Source: Sipunculus nudus (Eukaryota > Annelida > Sipuncula > Golfingiida > Sipunculidae). From it: DNA of 64,000 bases. Shown piece after piece: positions 14,322-26,900 of the stretch. The translations under genes and the position numbers were made by a program. Position 1 is the stretch's first letter. Every line of letters begins with the position of its first letter. The stretch spans positions 22,332,979-22,396,978 of the forward strand of contig CM049321.1 of assembly GCA_026874595.1 (NCBI GenBank). The letters run 5' to 3'. The notes under the pieces are model-generated. The model had not been told where the DNA came from, made no database searches, and saw only the letters and a program-made list of their open reading frames with translations.

Positions 14322-14597
14322 ATATACACAATATTAGATGCATGGATAACTACGAACGTTTTAAGTCGGATCTGAAGACATTCTATTTTAAAACTATATC
14401 TGAATTAAGAGATATATCAATGCCATGCCATGTTTAACCGGTCATATATTAAGTGAGTTTATGTTTTAATATCAAAGTCTGTTGTATAACCAGCACAGTA
14501 GAGATCTTTTTATAATGAATAGCGCTATATAAAAAAGAATTTATCTATCTATCTATCTCGACAAGTAATAACTGTGGTTCCTTGTGGGTATGGGTGC
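14322..14597 (+). mobile_element. LINE 3'-end spacer 1 in the array
   Basis: Non-satellite insert of about 276 bp. It reads in frame from the satellite into YERFKSDLKTFYFKTISEL and then a stop, which resembles the extreme C-terminus of CR1/L2-type LINE ORF2 proteins ('RFK..LKT.LF..'). A 3'-UTR-like stretch with AGCGCTATATAAA follows, then a (TATC)n tail and a junction (CGACAAGTAATAACTG...GGGTATGGGTGC) back into satellite. This copy has the variant GCATGG instead of GCTTGG and a TTTAAC variant that stops the frame earlier than in the others. It is the most diverged of the six. Confidence 0.7.
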
Positions 14598-17500
14598 TAG
14601 TGTAGGTAATGTATATGTAGATGTATGTAGTGTAGGTAATGTGTATGTAGGTGTATGTAGTGTAGGTAATGTGTATGTAGATGTATGTAGTGTAGGTAAT
14701 GTGTATGTAGATGTATGTAGTGTAGGTAATGTGTATGTAGATGTATGTAGTGGAGGTAATGTGTATGTAGATGTATGTAGTGTAGGTAATGTGTATGTAG
14801 GTGTATGTAGTGGGGGTAATGTGTATGTAGATGTATGTAGTGGAGGTAATGTGTATGTAGATGTATGTAGTGTAGGTAATGTGTATGTAGGTGTATGTAG
14901 TGGGGGTAATGTGTATGTAGATGTATGTAGTGTAGGTAATGTGTATGTAGATGTATGTAGTGGAGGTAATGTGTATGTAGATGTATGTAGTGTAGGTAAT
15001 GTGTATGTAGGTGTATGTAGTGGGGGTAATGTGTATGTAGATGTATGTAGTGTAGGTAATGTGTATGTAGATGTATGTAGTGGAGGTAATGTGTATGTAG
15101 ATGTATGTAGTGTAGGTAATGTGTATGTAGGTGTATGTAGTGGGGGTAATGTGTATGTAGATGTATGTAGTGTAGGTAATGTGTATGTAGATGTATGTAG
15201 TGGAGGTAATGTGTATGTAGATGTATGTAGTGGAGGTAATGTATATGTAGATGCATGTAGTGGAGGTAATGTGTATGTAGATGTATGTAGTGGGGGTAAT
15301 GTGTATGTAGATGTATGTAGTGTAGGTAATGTGTATGTAGGTGTATGTAGTGGGGGTAATGTGTATGTAGATGTATGTAGTGTAGGTAATGTGTATGTAG
15401 ATGTATGTAGTGGAGGTAATGTGTATGTAGATGTATGTAGTGTAGGTAATGTGTATGTAGGTGTATGTAGTGGGGGTAATGTGTATGTAGATGTATGTAG
15501 TGGAGGTAATGTGTATGTAGATGTATGTAGTGTAGGTAATGTGTATGTAGGTGTATGTAGTGGGGGTAATGTGTATGTAGATGTATGTAGTGTAGGTAAT
15601 GTGTATGTAGATGTATGTAGTGGAGGTAATGTGTATGTAGATGTATGTAGTGTAGGTAATGTGTATGTAGGTGTATGTAGTGGGGGTAATGTGTATGTAG
15701 ATGTATGTAGTGTAGGTAATGTGTATGTAGATGTATGTAGTGGAGGTAATGTGTATGTAGATGTATGTAGTGGAGGTAATGTATATGTAGATGCATGTAG
15801 TGGAGGTAATGTGTATGTAGGTGTATGTAGTGGGGGTAATGTGTATGTAGATGTATGTAGTGTAGGTAATGTGTATGTAGATGTATGTAGTGGTGGTAAT
15901 GTGTATGTAGATGTATGTAGTGTAGGTAATGTGTATGTAGGTGTATGTAGTGGGGGTAATGTGTATGTAGATGTATGTAGTGTAGGTAATGTGTATGTAG
16001 ATGTATGTAGTGGAGGTAATGTGTATGTAGATGTATGTAGTGGAGGTAATGTATATGTAGATGCATGTAGTGGAGGTAATGTGTATGTAGGTGTATGTAG
16101 TGTAGGTAATGTGTATGTAGGTGTATGTAGTGTAGGTAATGTGTATGTAGGTGTATGTAGTGAAAGTAATGTGTATGTAGGTGTATGTAGTGTAGGTAAT
16201 GTGTATGTAGGTGTATGTAGTGTAGGTAATGTGTATGTAGGTGTATGTAGTGGAGGTAATGTGTATGTAGGTGTATGTAATGGAGGTAATGTGTATGTAG
16301 AGGCAAATAGTGGAGGTAATGTGAATGTAGATGTAAGTAGTGTAGGTAATATGTATGTAGGTGTATGTAGTGGAGGTAATGTGTATGTAGATGTAAGTAA
16401 TGGAGGTAACGTGTATGTAGATGTAAGTAGTGTAGGTAACGTGTATGTAGATATATGTAGCGTAGGTAATGTGTATGTAGATGTATGTAGTGGAGGTAAT
16501 GTGTATGTAGATGTAAGTAGTGGAGGTAACGTGTATGTAGATGTATGTAGTGTAGGTAATGTGTATGTAGATGTAAGAAGTGGATTTAATGTGTATGTAG
16601 ATGCATGTAGTGTAGGTAATGTGTATGTAGATGTATGTAGTGTAGGTAACGTGTATGTAGATGTATGTAGTGTAGGTATGTGTATTTAGATGTATGTAGT
16701 TGAGGTAATGTGTATGTAGATGTAAGAAGTGGAGTTAATGTGTATGTAGATGCATGTAGTGTAGGTAATATGTATGTAGATGTATGTAGTGTAGGTAATG
16801 TGTATGTAGATGTATGTAGTGGAGGTAATGTGTATGTAGATGTAAGAAGTGGAGTTAATGTGTAGGTAGATGCATGTAGTGTAGGTAATGTGTATATAGG
16901 GGTATGTAGTGTAGGTAATGTGTATGTAGATGTATGTAGTGTAGGTAACGTGTATGTAGATGTATGTAGTGTAGGTAATGTGTATGTGGATGCATGTAGT
17001 GGAGGTAATGTGTATGTAGATGTATGTAGTGTAGGTAACGTGTATGTAGATGTATGTAGTGTAGGTAATGTTTATGTAGATGTATGTAGTGTAGGTAATG
17101 TGTATGTAGATTTATGTAGTGTAGGTAATGGATATGTAGATGTATGTAGTGAAGTTAATGTGTATGTAGATGTAAGAAGTGGATTAAATGTGTATGTAGA
17201 TGCATGTAGTGTAGGTAATGTGTATGTAGATGTATGTAGTGTAGGTAACGTGTATGTAGATGTATGTAGTGTAGGTAATGTGTATGTAGATGTATGTAGT
17301 GGAGGTAATGTGTATGTAGATGTAAGAAATGGAGTTAATGTGTATGTAGATGCATGTAGTGTAGGTAATGTGTATGTAGATTTATGTAGTGTAGGTAACG
17401 TGTATGTAGATGTAAGAAGTGGAGTTAATGTGTATGTAGATGCATGTAGTGTAGGTAATATGTTTGTAGATGTATGTAGTGTAGGTAATGTGTATGTAGA

Positions 17501-19023
17501 TGTATGTAGTGGAGGTAATGTGTATGTAGATTTAAGAAGTGGAGTTAATGTGTAGGTAGATGCATGTAGTGTAGATAATGTAAATATAGGGGTATGTAGT
17601 GTAGGTAATGTGTATGTAGATGTATGTAGTGAAGGTAACGTGTATGTAGATGTATGTAGTGTAGGTAATGTTTATGTAGATGTATGTAGTGGAGGTAATG
17701 TGTATGTAGATTTATGTAGTGTAGGTAATGGATATGTAGATGTATGTAGTGGAGTTAATGTGTATGTAGATGTAAGAAGTGGATTAAATGTGTATGTAGA
17801 TGCATGTAGTGTAGGTAATGTGTATGTAGATGTATGTAGTGTAGGTAACGTGTATGTAGATGTATGTAGTGTAGGTAATGTGTATGTAGATGTATGTAGT
17901 GTAGGTAATGTGTATGTGGATGCATTTAGTGGAGGTAATGTGTATGTAGATGTATGTAGTGTAGGTAATGTGTATGTAGATGTATGTAGTGTAGGTAATG
18001 TTTATGTAGATGTATGTAGTGTAGGTAATGTGTATGTAGATTTATGTAGTGTAGGTAATGGATATGTAGATGTATGTAGTGGAGTTAATGTGTATGTAGA
18101 TGTAAGAAGTGGATTAAATGTGTATGTAGATGCATGTAGTGTAGGTAATGTGTATGTAGATGTATGTAGTGTAGGTAACGTGTATGTAGATGTATGTAGT
18201 GTAGGTAATGTGTATGTAGATGTATGTAGTGGAGGTAATGTTAATGTAGATGTAAGAAGTGGAGTTAATGTGTATGAAGATGCATGTAGTGTAGGTAATG
18301 TGTATGTAGATTTATGTAGTGTAGGTAACGTGTATGTAGATGAATGTAGTGCAGGTAATGTGTATGTAGATGCATGTAGTGGGGGTAATGTGTATGTAGA
18401 TGTAAGAAGTTGAGTTAATGTGTATGTAGATGCATGTAGTGTAGGTAATGTGTATGTAGATGCATGTAGTGTAGGTAATATGTATGTAGATGTATGTAGC
18501 GTAGGTAATGTATATGTAGATGTATGTAGTGTAGGTAATGTGTATGTAGGTGTATGTAGTGTAGTTAATGTGTATGTAGATGCATGTAGTGTAGGTAATG
18601 TGTATGTAGATGCATGTAGTGGAGGTAATGTGTATGCAGATGCATGTAGTGTTGATAATGTGTATATAGGGGTATGTAGTGTAGGTAATGTGTACATAGA
18701 TGTTTGTAGTGGAGGTAATGTGTATGCAGATGCATGTAGTGTTGATAATGTGTATATAGGGGTATGTAGTGTAGGTAATGTGTACATAGATGTTTGTAGT
18801 GGAGGTAATGTGTATGTAGATGTATGTAGTGGAGGTAATGTGTATGTAGATGCATGTAGTGGAGGTATAGTGTATGTAGGTGCATGTAGTATAAGTTATG
18901 TGTATGTAGGTGCATGTAGTGTAGGTTAAGTGTATGTAGGTGCATGTAGTAAAGGTAATGTGTATGTATATGCATGTAGTGGAGGTAAAGTGTATGTAAG
19001 TGCATGTAATGTAGGTAATGTGT

Positions 19024-19299
19024 ATATACACAATATTAGATGCTTGGATAACTACGAACGTTTTAAGTCGGATCTGAAGACATTCTATTTTAAAACTATA
19101 TCTGAATTAAGAGATATATCAATGCCATGCCATGTTTTACCGGTCATATATTAAGTGAGTTTATGTTTTAATATCAAAGTCTGTTGTATAACCAGCACAG
19201 TAGAGATCTTTTTATAATGAATAGCGCTATATAAAAAAGAATTTATCTATCTATCTATCTCGACAAGTAATAACTGTGGTTCCTTGTGGGTATGGGTGC
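19024..19299 (+). mobile_element. LINE 3'-end spacer 2 in the array
   Basis: Near-identical to the other spacers, with the same entry point (TATATACACAATATTAG), the FKSDLKTFYFKTISEL frame, AGCGCTATATAAA and the (TATC)n tail. It lies 4,702 bp after spacer 1 by matching base. Re-entry into satellite uses the same junction, so satellite and spacer were copied together. Confidence 0.7.
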
Positions 19300-22200
19300 T
19301 AGTGTAGGTAATGTATATGTAGATGTATGTAGTGTAGGTAATGTGTATGTAGGTGTATGTAGTGTAGGTAATGTGTATGTAGATGTATGTAGTGTAGGTA
19401 ACGTGTATGTAGATGTATGTAGTGGAGGTAATGTGTATGTAGATGTATGTAGTGGAGGTAATGTGTATGTAGATGTATGTAGTGTAGGTAATGTGTATGT
19501 AGGTGTATGTAGTGTAGGTAATGTGTATGTAGGTGTATGTAGTGGGGGTAATGTGTATGTAGATGTATGTAGTGTAGGTAATGTGTATGTAGATGTATGT
19601 AGTGGAGGTAATGTGTATGTAGTTGTATGTAGTGTAGGTAATGTGTATGTAGGTGTATGTAGTGGGGGTAATGTGTATGTAGATGTATGTAGTGTAGGTA
19701 ATGTGTATGTAGATGTATGTAGTGGAGGTAATGTGTATGTAGATGTATGTAGTGTAGGTAATGTGTATGTAGATGTATGTAGTGTAGGTAATGTGTATGT
19801 AGGTGTATGTAGTGTAGGTAATGTGTATGTAGGTGTATGTAGTGTAGGTAATGTGTATGTAGGTGTATGTAGTGGGGGTAATGTGTATGTAGATGTATGT
19901 AGTGTAGGTAATGTGTATGTAGATGTATGTAGTGGAGGTAATGTGTATGTAGATGTATGTGCTGGAGGTAATGTGTATGTAGGTGTATGTAGTGGAGGTA
20001 ATGTATATGTAGATGCATGTAGTGGAGGTAATGTGTATGTAGGTGTATGTAGTGTAGGTAATGTGTATGTAGTGGAGGTAATGTGTATGTAGATGTAAGT
20101 AGTGGAGGTAATGTGTATGTAGATGCATGTAGTGTAGGTAATATGTATGTAGATGTATGTAGTGTAGGTAATGTGTATGTAGATGTATGTAGTGGAGGTA
20201 ATGTGTATGTAGATGTAAGAAGTGGAGTTAATGTGTAGGTAGATGCATGTAGGTGTATGTAGTGGAGGTAATGTGTATGTAGATGTAAGTAATGGAGGTA
20301 ACGTGTATGTAGATGTAAGTAGTGTAGGTTACGTGTATGTAGATATATGTAGTGTAGGTAATGTGTATGTAGATGTATGTAGTGGAGGTAATGTGTATGT
20401 AGATGTAAGTAGTGGAGGTAACGTGTATGTAGATGTATGTAGTGTAGGTAATGTGTATGTAGATGTAAGAAGTGGATTTAATGTGTATGTAGATGCATGT
20501 AGTGTAGGTAATGTGTATGTAGATGTATGTAGTGTAGGTAACGTGTATGTAGATGTATGTAGTGTAGGTATGTGTATTTAGATGTATGTAGTGGAGGTAA
20601 TGTGTATGTAGATGTAAGAAGTGGAGTTAATGTGTATGTAGATGCATGTAGTGTAGGTATTATGTATGTAGATGTATGTAGTGTAGGTAATGTGTATGTA
20701 GATGTATGTAGTGGAGGTAATGTGTATGTAGATGTAAGAAGTGGAGTTAATGTGTAGGTAGATGCATGTAGTGTAGGTAATGTGTATATAGGGGTATGTA
20801 GTGTAGGTAATGTGTATGTAGATGTATGTAGTGTAGGTAACGTGTATGTAGATGTATGTAGTGTAGGTAATGTGTATGTGGATGCATGTAGTGGAGGTAA
20901 TGTGTATGTAGATGTATGTAGTGTAGGTAACGTGTATGTAGATGTATGTAGTGTAGGTAATGTTTATGTAGATGTATGTAGTGTAGGTAATGTGTATGTA
21001 GATTTATGTAGTGTAGGTAATGGATATGTAGATGTATGTAGTGAAGTTAATGTGTATGTAGATGTAAGAAGTGGATTAAATGTGTATGTAGATGCATGTA
21101 GTGTAGGTAATGTGTATGTAGATGTATGTAGTGTAGGTAACGTGTATGTAGATGTATGTAGTGTAGGTAATGTGTATGTAGATGTATGTAGTGGAGGTAA
21201 TGTGTATGTAGATGTAAGAAGTGGAGTTAATGTGTATGTAGATGCATGTAGTGTAGGTAATGTGTATGTAGATTTATGTAGTGTAGGTAACGTGTATGTA
21301 GATGTAAGAAGTGGAGTTAATGTGTATGTAGATGCATTTAGTGTAGGTAATATGTTTGTAGATGTATGTAGTGTAGGTAATGTGTATGTAGATGTATGTA
21401 GTGGAGGTAATGTGTATGTAGATGTAAGAAGTGGAGTTAATGTGTAGGTAGATGCATGTAGTGTAGATAATGTAAATATAGGGGTATGTAGTGTAGGTAA
21501 TGTGTATGTAGATGTATGTAGTGAAGGTAACGTGTATGTAGATGTATGTAGTGTAGGTAATGTGTATGTGGATGTATGTAGTGTAGGTAACGTGTATGTA
21601 GATATATGTAGTGTAGGTAATGTGTATGTGGATGCATGTAGTGTAGGTAACGTGTATGTAGATATATGTAGTGTAGGTAATGTGTATGTGGATGCATGTA
21701 GTGGAGGTAATGTGTATGTAGATGTATGTAGTGTAGGTCACGTGTATGTAGATGTATGTAGTGTAGGTAATGTTTATGTAGATGTATGTAGTGTAGGTAA
21801 TGTGTATGTAGATTTATGTAGTGTAGGTAATGGATATGTAGATGTATGTAGTGGAGTTAATGTGTATGTAGATGTAAGAAGTGGATTAAATGTGTATGTA
21901 GATGCATGTAGTGTAGGTAATGTGTATGTAGATGTATGTAGTGTAGGTAACGTGTATGTAGATGTATGTAGTGTAGGTAATGTGTATGTAGATGTATGTA
22001 GTGGAGGTAATGTTTATGTAGATGTAAGAAGTGGAGTTAATGTGTATGTAGATGCATGTAGTGTAGGTAATGTGTATGTAGATTTATGTAGTGTAGGTAA
22101 CGTGTATGTAGATGAATGTAGTGCAGGTAATGTGTATGTAGATGCATGTAGTGGGGGTAATGTGTATGTAGATGTAAGAAGTTGAGTTAATGTGTATGTA

Positions 22201-22705
22201 GATGCATGTAGTGTAGGTAATGTGTATGTAGATGCATGTAGTGTAGGTAATATGTATGTAGATGTATGTAGCGTAAGTAATGTATATGTAGATGTATGTA
22301 GTGTAGGTAATGTGTATGTAGGTGTATGTAGTGTAGGTAATGTGTATGTAGATGCATGTAGTGTAGGTAATGTGTATGTAGATGCATGTAGTGGAGGTAA
22401 TGTGTATGCAGATGCATGTAGTGTTAATAATGTGTATATAGGGGTATGTAGTGTAGGGAATGTGTACATAGATGTTTGTAGTGGAGGTAATGTGTATGTA
22501 GATGTATGTAGTGGAGGTAATGTGTATGTAGATGCATGTAGTGGAGGTACAGTGTATGTAGGTACATGTAGTATAAGTTATGTGTATGTAGGTGCATGTA
22601 GTGTAGGTTAAGTGTATGTAGGTGCATGTAGTAAAGGTAATGTGTATGTATATGCATGTAGTGGAGGTAAAGTGTATGTAAGTGCATGTAATGTAGGTAA
22701 TGTGT

Positions 22706-22981
22706 ATATACACAATATTAGATGCTTGGATAACTACGAACGTTTTAAGTCGGATCTGAAGACATTCTATTTTAAAACTATATCTGAATTAAGAGATATA
22801 TCAATGCCATGCCATGTTTTACCGGTCATATATTAAGTGAGTTTATGTTTTAATATCAAAGTCTGTTGTATAACCAGCACAGTAGAGATCTTTTTATAAT
22901 GAATAGCGCTATATAAAAAAGAATTTATCTATCTATCTATCTCGACAAGTAATAACTGTGGTTCCTTGTGGGTATGGGTGC
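22706..22981 (+). mobile_element. LINE 3'-end spacer 3 in the array
   Basis: Same composition and junctions as spacer 2, 3,682 bp downstream of it. The frame runs on to HVLPVIY before stopping, as in copies 2-6. Confidence 0.7.
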
Positions 22982-23628
22982 TAGTGTAGGTAATGTGTAT
23001 GTAGATGTATGTAGTGTAGGTAATGTGTATGTAGGTGTATGTAGTGTAGGTAATGTGTATGTAGGTGTATGTAGTGTAGGTAATGTGTATGTAGATGTAT
23101 GTAGTGTAGGTAATGTGTATGTAGATGTATGTAGTGGAGGTAATGTGTATGTAGATGTATGTAGTGTAGGTAATGTGTATGTAGGTGTATGTAGTGGGGG
23201 TAATGTGTATGTAGATGTATGTAGTGGAGGTAATGTGTATGTAGATGTATGTAGTGTAGGTAATGTGTATGTAGGTGTATGTAGTGTAGGTAATGTGTAT
23301 GTAGATGCATGTAGTGGAGGTAATGTGTATGCAGATGCATGTAGTGTTGATAATGTGTATATAGGGGTATGTAGTGTAGGGAATGTGTACATAGATGTTT
23401 GTAGTGGAGGTAATGTGTATGTAGATGTATGTAGTGGAGGTAATGTGTATGTAGATGCATGTAGTGGAGGTACAGTGTATGTAGGTGCATGTAGTATAAG
23501 TTATGTGTATGTAGGTGCATGTAGTGTAGGTTAAGTGTATGTAGGTGCATGTAGTAAAGGTAATGTGTATGTATATGCATGTAGTGGAGGTAAAGTGTAT
23601 GTAAGTGCATGTAATGTAGGTAATGTGT

Positions 23629-23904
23629 ATATACACAATATTAGATGCTTGGATAACTACGAACGTTTTAAGTCGGATCTGAAGACATTCTATTTTAAAA
23701 CTATATCTGAATTAAGAGATATATCAATGCCATGCCATGTTTTACCGGTCATATATTAAGTGAGTTTATGTTTTAATATCAAAGTCTGTTGTATAACCAG
23801 CACAGTAGAGATCTTTTTATAATGAATAGCGCTATATAAAAAAGAATTTATCTATCTATCTATCTCGACAAGTAATAACTGTGGTTCCTTGTGGGTATGG
23901 GTGC
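23629..23904 (+). mobile_element. LINE 3'-end spacer 4 in the array
   Basis: Same spacer, only 923 bp after spacer 3, so the intervening satellite block is short (about 650 bp, 22 monomers). The last ~10 monomers before it match those before the other spacers in order, including CAGTGT, ATAAGTTATG and AAAGGTAATG variants. Confidence 0.7.
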
Positions 23905-26900
23905 TAGTGTAGGTAATGTGTATGTAGTTGTATGTAGTGTAGGTAATGTGTATGTAGGTGTATGTAGTGGGGGTAATGTGTATGTAGATGTATGTAGTGT
24001 AGGTAATGTGTATGTAGATGTATGTAGTGGAGGTAATGTGTATGTAGATGTATGTAGTGTAGGTAATGTGTATGTAGATGTATGTAGTGTAGGTAATGTG
24101 TATGTAGTTGTATGTAGTGTGGGTAATGTGTATGTAGGTGTATCTAGTGAAGGTAATGTGTATGTAGGTGTATCTAGTGAAGGTAATGTGTATGTAGTTG
24201 TATGTAGTGTAGGTAATGTGTATGTAGGTGTATGTAGTGGGGGTAATGTGTATGTAGATGTATGTAGTGTAGGTAATGTGTATGTAGATGTATGTAGTGG
24301 AGGTAATGTGTATGTAGATGTATGTAGTGGAGGTAATGTGTATGTAGGTGTATGTAGTGGAGGTAATGTATATGTAGATGCATGTAGTGGAGGTAATGTG
24401 TATGTAGGTGTATGTAGTGTATGTAGTGTAGGTAATGTGTATGTAGTGGAGGTAATGTGTATGTAGATGTAAGTAGTGGAGGTAATGTGTATGTAGATGT
24501 ATGTAGTGTAGGTAACGTGTATGTAGATGTATGTAGTGGAGGTAATGTGTATGTAGGTGTATGTAGTGGAGGTAATGTATATGTAGATGCATGTAGTGGA
24601 GGTAATGTGTTTGTAGGTGTATGTAGTGTAGGTAATGTGTATGTAGGTGTATGTAGTGTAGGTAATGTGTATGTAGGTGTATGAAGTGAAAGTAATGTGT
24701 ATGTAGGTTTATGTAGTGTAGGTAATGTGTATGTAGGTGTATGTAGTGTAGGTAATGTGTATGTAGGTGTATGTAGTGGAGGTAATGTGTATGTAGGTGT
24801 ATGTAATGGAGGTAATGTGTATGTAGAGGCATATAGTGGAGGTAATGTGTATGTAGATGTAAGTAGTGTAGGTAATGGGTATGTAGGTGTTTGTGGTGGA
24901 GGTAATGTGTATGTAGATGTAAGTAATGGAGGTAACATGTATGTAGATGTAAGTAGTGTAGGTAATGTGTATGTAGATGTATGTAGTGTAGGTAATGTGT
25001 ATGTAGATGTATGGAGTGGAGGTAATATGTATGTAGATGTAAGTAGTGGAGGTAACGTGTATGTAGATGTATGTAGTGTAGGTAATGTGTATGTAGATGT
25101 ATGTAGTGTAGGTAACGTGTATGTAGATATATGTAGTGGAGGTAATGTGTATGTAGTGTATGTAGTGGAGGTAATGTATATGTAGGTGTATGTAGTGTAG
25201 GTTATGTGTATGTAGGTGTATGTAGTGTAGGTAACGTGTATGTAGATGTATGTAGTGTAGGTAATGTGTATGTAGATGTATGTAGTGTAGGTAACGTGTA
25301 TGTAGATGTATGTAGTGGAGGTAATGTGTATGTAGTGTATGTAGTGTAGGTAATGTGTATGTAGATGTATGTAGTGTAGGTAATGTGTATGTAGATGTAT
25401 GGAGTGGAGGTAATATGTATGTAGATGTAAGTAGTGGAGGTAACGTGTATGTAGATGTATGTAGTGTAGGTAATGTGTATGTAGATGTATGTAGTGTAGG
25501 TAACGTGTATGTAGATGTATGTAGTGGAGGTAATGTGTATGTAGTGTATGTAGTGGAGGTATTGTATATGTAGGTGTATGTAGTGTAGGTAATATGTATG
25601 TAGATGTATGTAGTGTAGGTAACGTGTATGTAGATGTATGCAGTGGAGGTAACGTGTATGTAGTGTATGTAGTGGAGGTAATGTATATGTAGGTGTATGT
25701 AGTGTAGGTAATGTGTATGTAGGTGTATGTAGTGTAGGTAATGTGTATGTAGGTGTATGTAGTGTAGGTAATGTGTATGTAGGTGTATGTAGTGTAGGTA
25801 ATGTGTATGTAGGTGTATGTAGTGGAGGTAATGTGTATGTAGGTGTATGTAGTGGAGGTAATGTGTATGTTGATGTATGTAGTGGAGGTAATGTGTATGT
25901 AGATGTAAGTAGTGGAGGTAATGTGTATGTAGATGTATGTAGTGTAGGTAACGTGTATGTAGATGTATGTAGTGGAGGTAATGTGTATGTAGGTGTATGT
26001 AGTGGAGGTAATGTATATGTAGATGATTGTAGTGGAGGTAATGTGTATGTAGGTGAATGTAGTGGAGGTAATGTGTATGTAGATGTATGTAGTGTAGGTA
26101 ATGTGTATGTAGATGTATGTAGTGGAGGTAATGGGTATGCAGATATATGTAGTGGAGGTTATGTGTATGTAGGTGTATGTAGTGGAGGTAATGTATATGT
26201 AGATGCATGTAGTGGAGGTAATGTGTATGTAGGTGTATGTAGTGTAGGTAATGTGTATGTAGTGGAGGTAATGTGTATGTAGATGTAAGTAGTGGAGGTA
26301 ATGTGTATGTAGATGTATGTAGTGTAGGTAACGTGTATGTAGATGTATGTAGTGGAGGTAATGTGTATGTAGGTGTATGTAGTGGAGGTAATGTATATGT
26401 AGATGCATGTAGTGGAGGTAATGTGTATGTAGGTGTATGTAGTGCAGGTAATGTGTATGTAGGTGTATGTAGTGTAGGTAATGTGTATGTAGGTGTATGT
26501 AGTGAAAGTAATGTGTATGTAGGTGTATGTAGTGTAGGTAATGTGTATGTAGGTGTATGTAGTGTAGGTAATGTGTATGTAGGTGTATGTAGTGGAGGTA
26601 ATGTGTATGTAGGTGTATGTAAAGGAGGTAATGTGTATGTAGAGGCATATAGTGGAGGTAATGTGAATGTAGATGTAAGTAGTGTAGGTAATATGTATGT
26701 AGGTGTATGTAGTGGAGGTAATGTGTATGTAGATGTAAGTAATGGAGGTAACGTGTATGTAGATGTTAGTAGTGTAGGTAACGTGTATGGAGATATATGT
26801 AGTGTAGGTAATGTGTATGTAGATGTATGTAGTGGAGGTAATGTGTATGTAGATGTAAGTAGTGGAGGTAACGTGTATGTAGATGTATGTAGTGTAGGTA

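Noticed and set aside
14584-16689. Open frame of 701 codons reading VGNVYVDVCS repeats, which could be imagined as a Cys-rich structural protein
   Set aside because: The opposite strand and other frames are equally open, and frames break wherever units of 29 bp occur, which selection on a protein would not allow.
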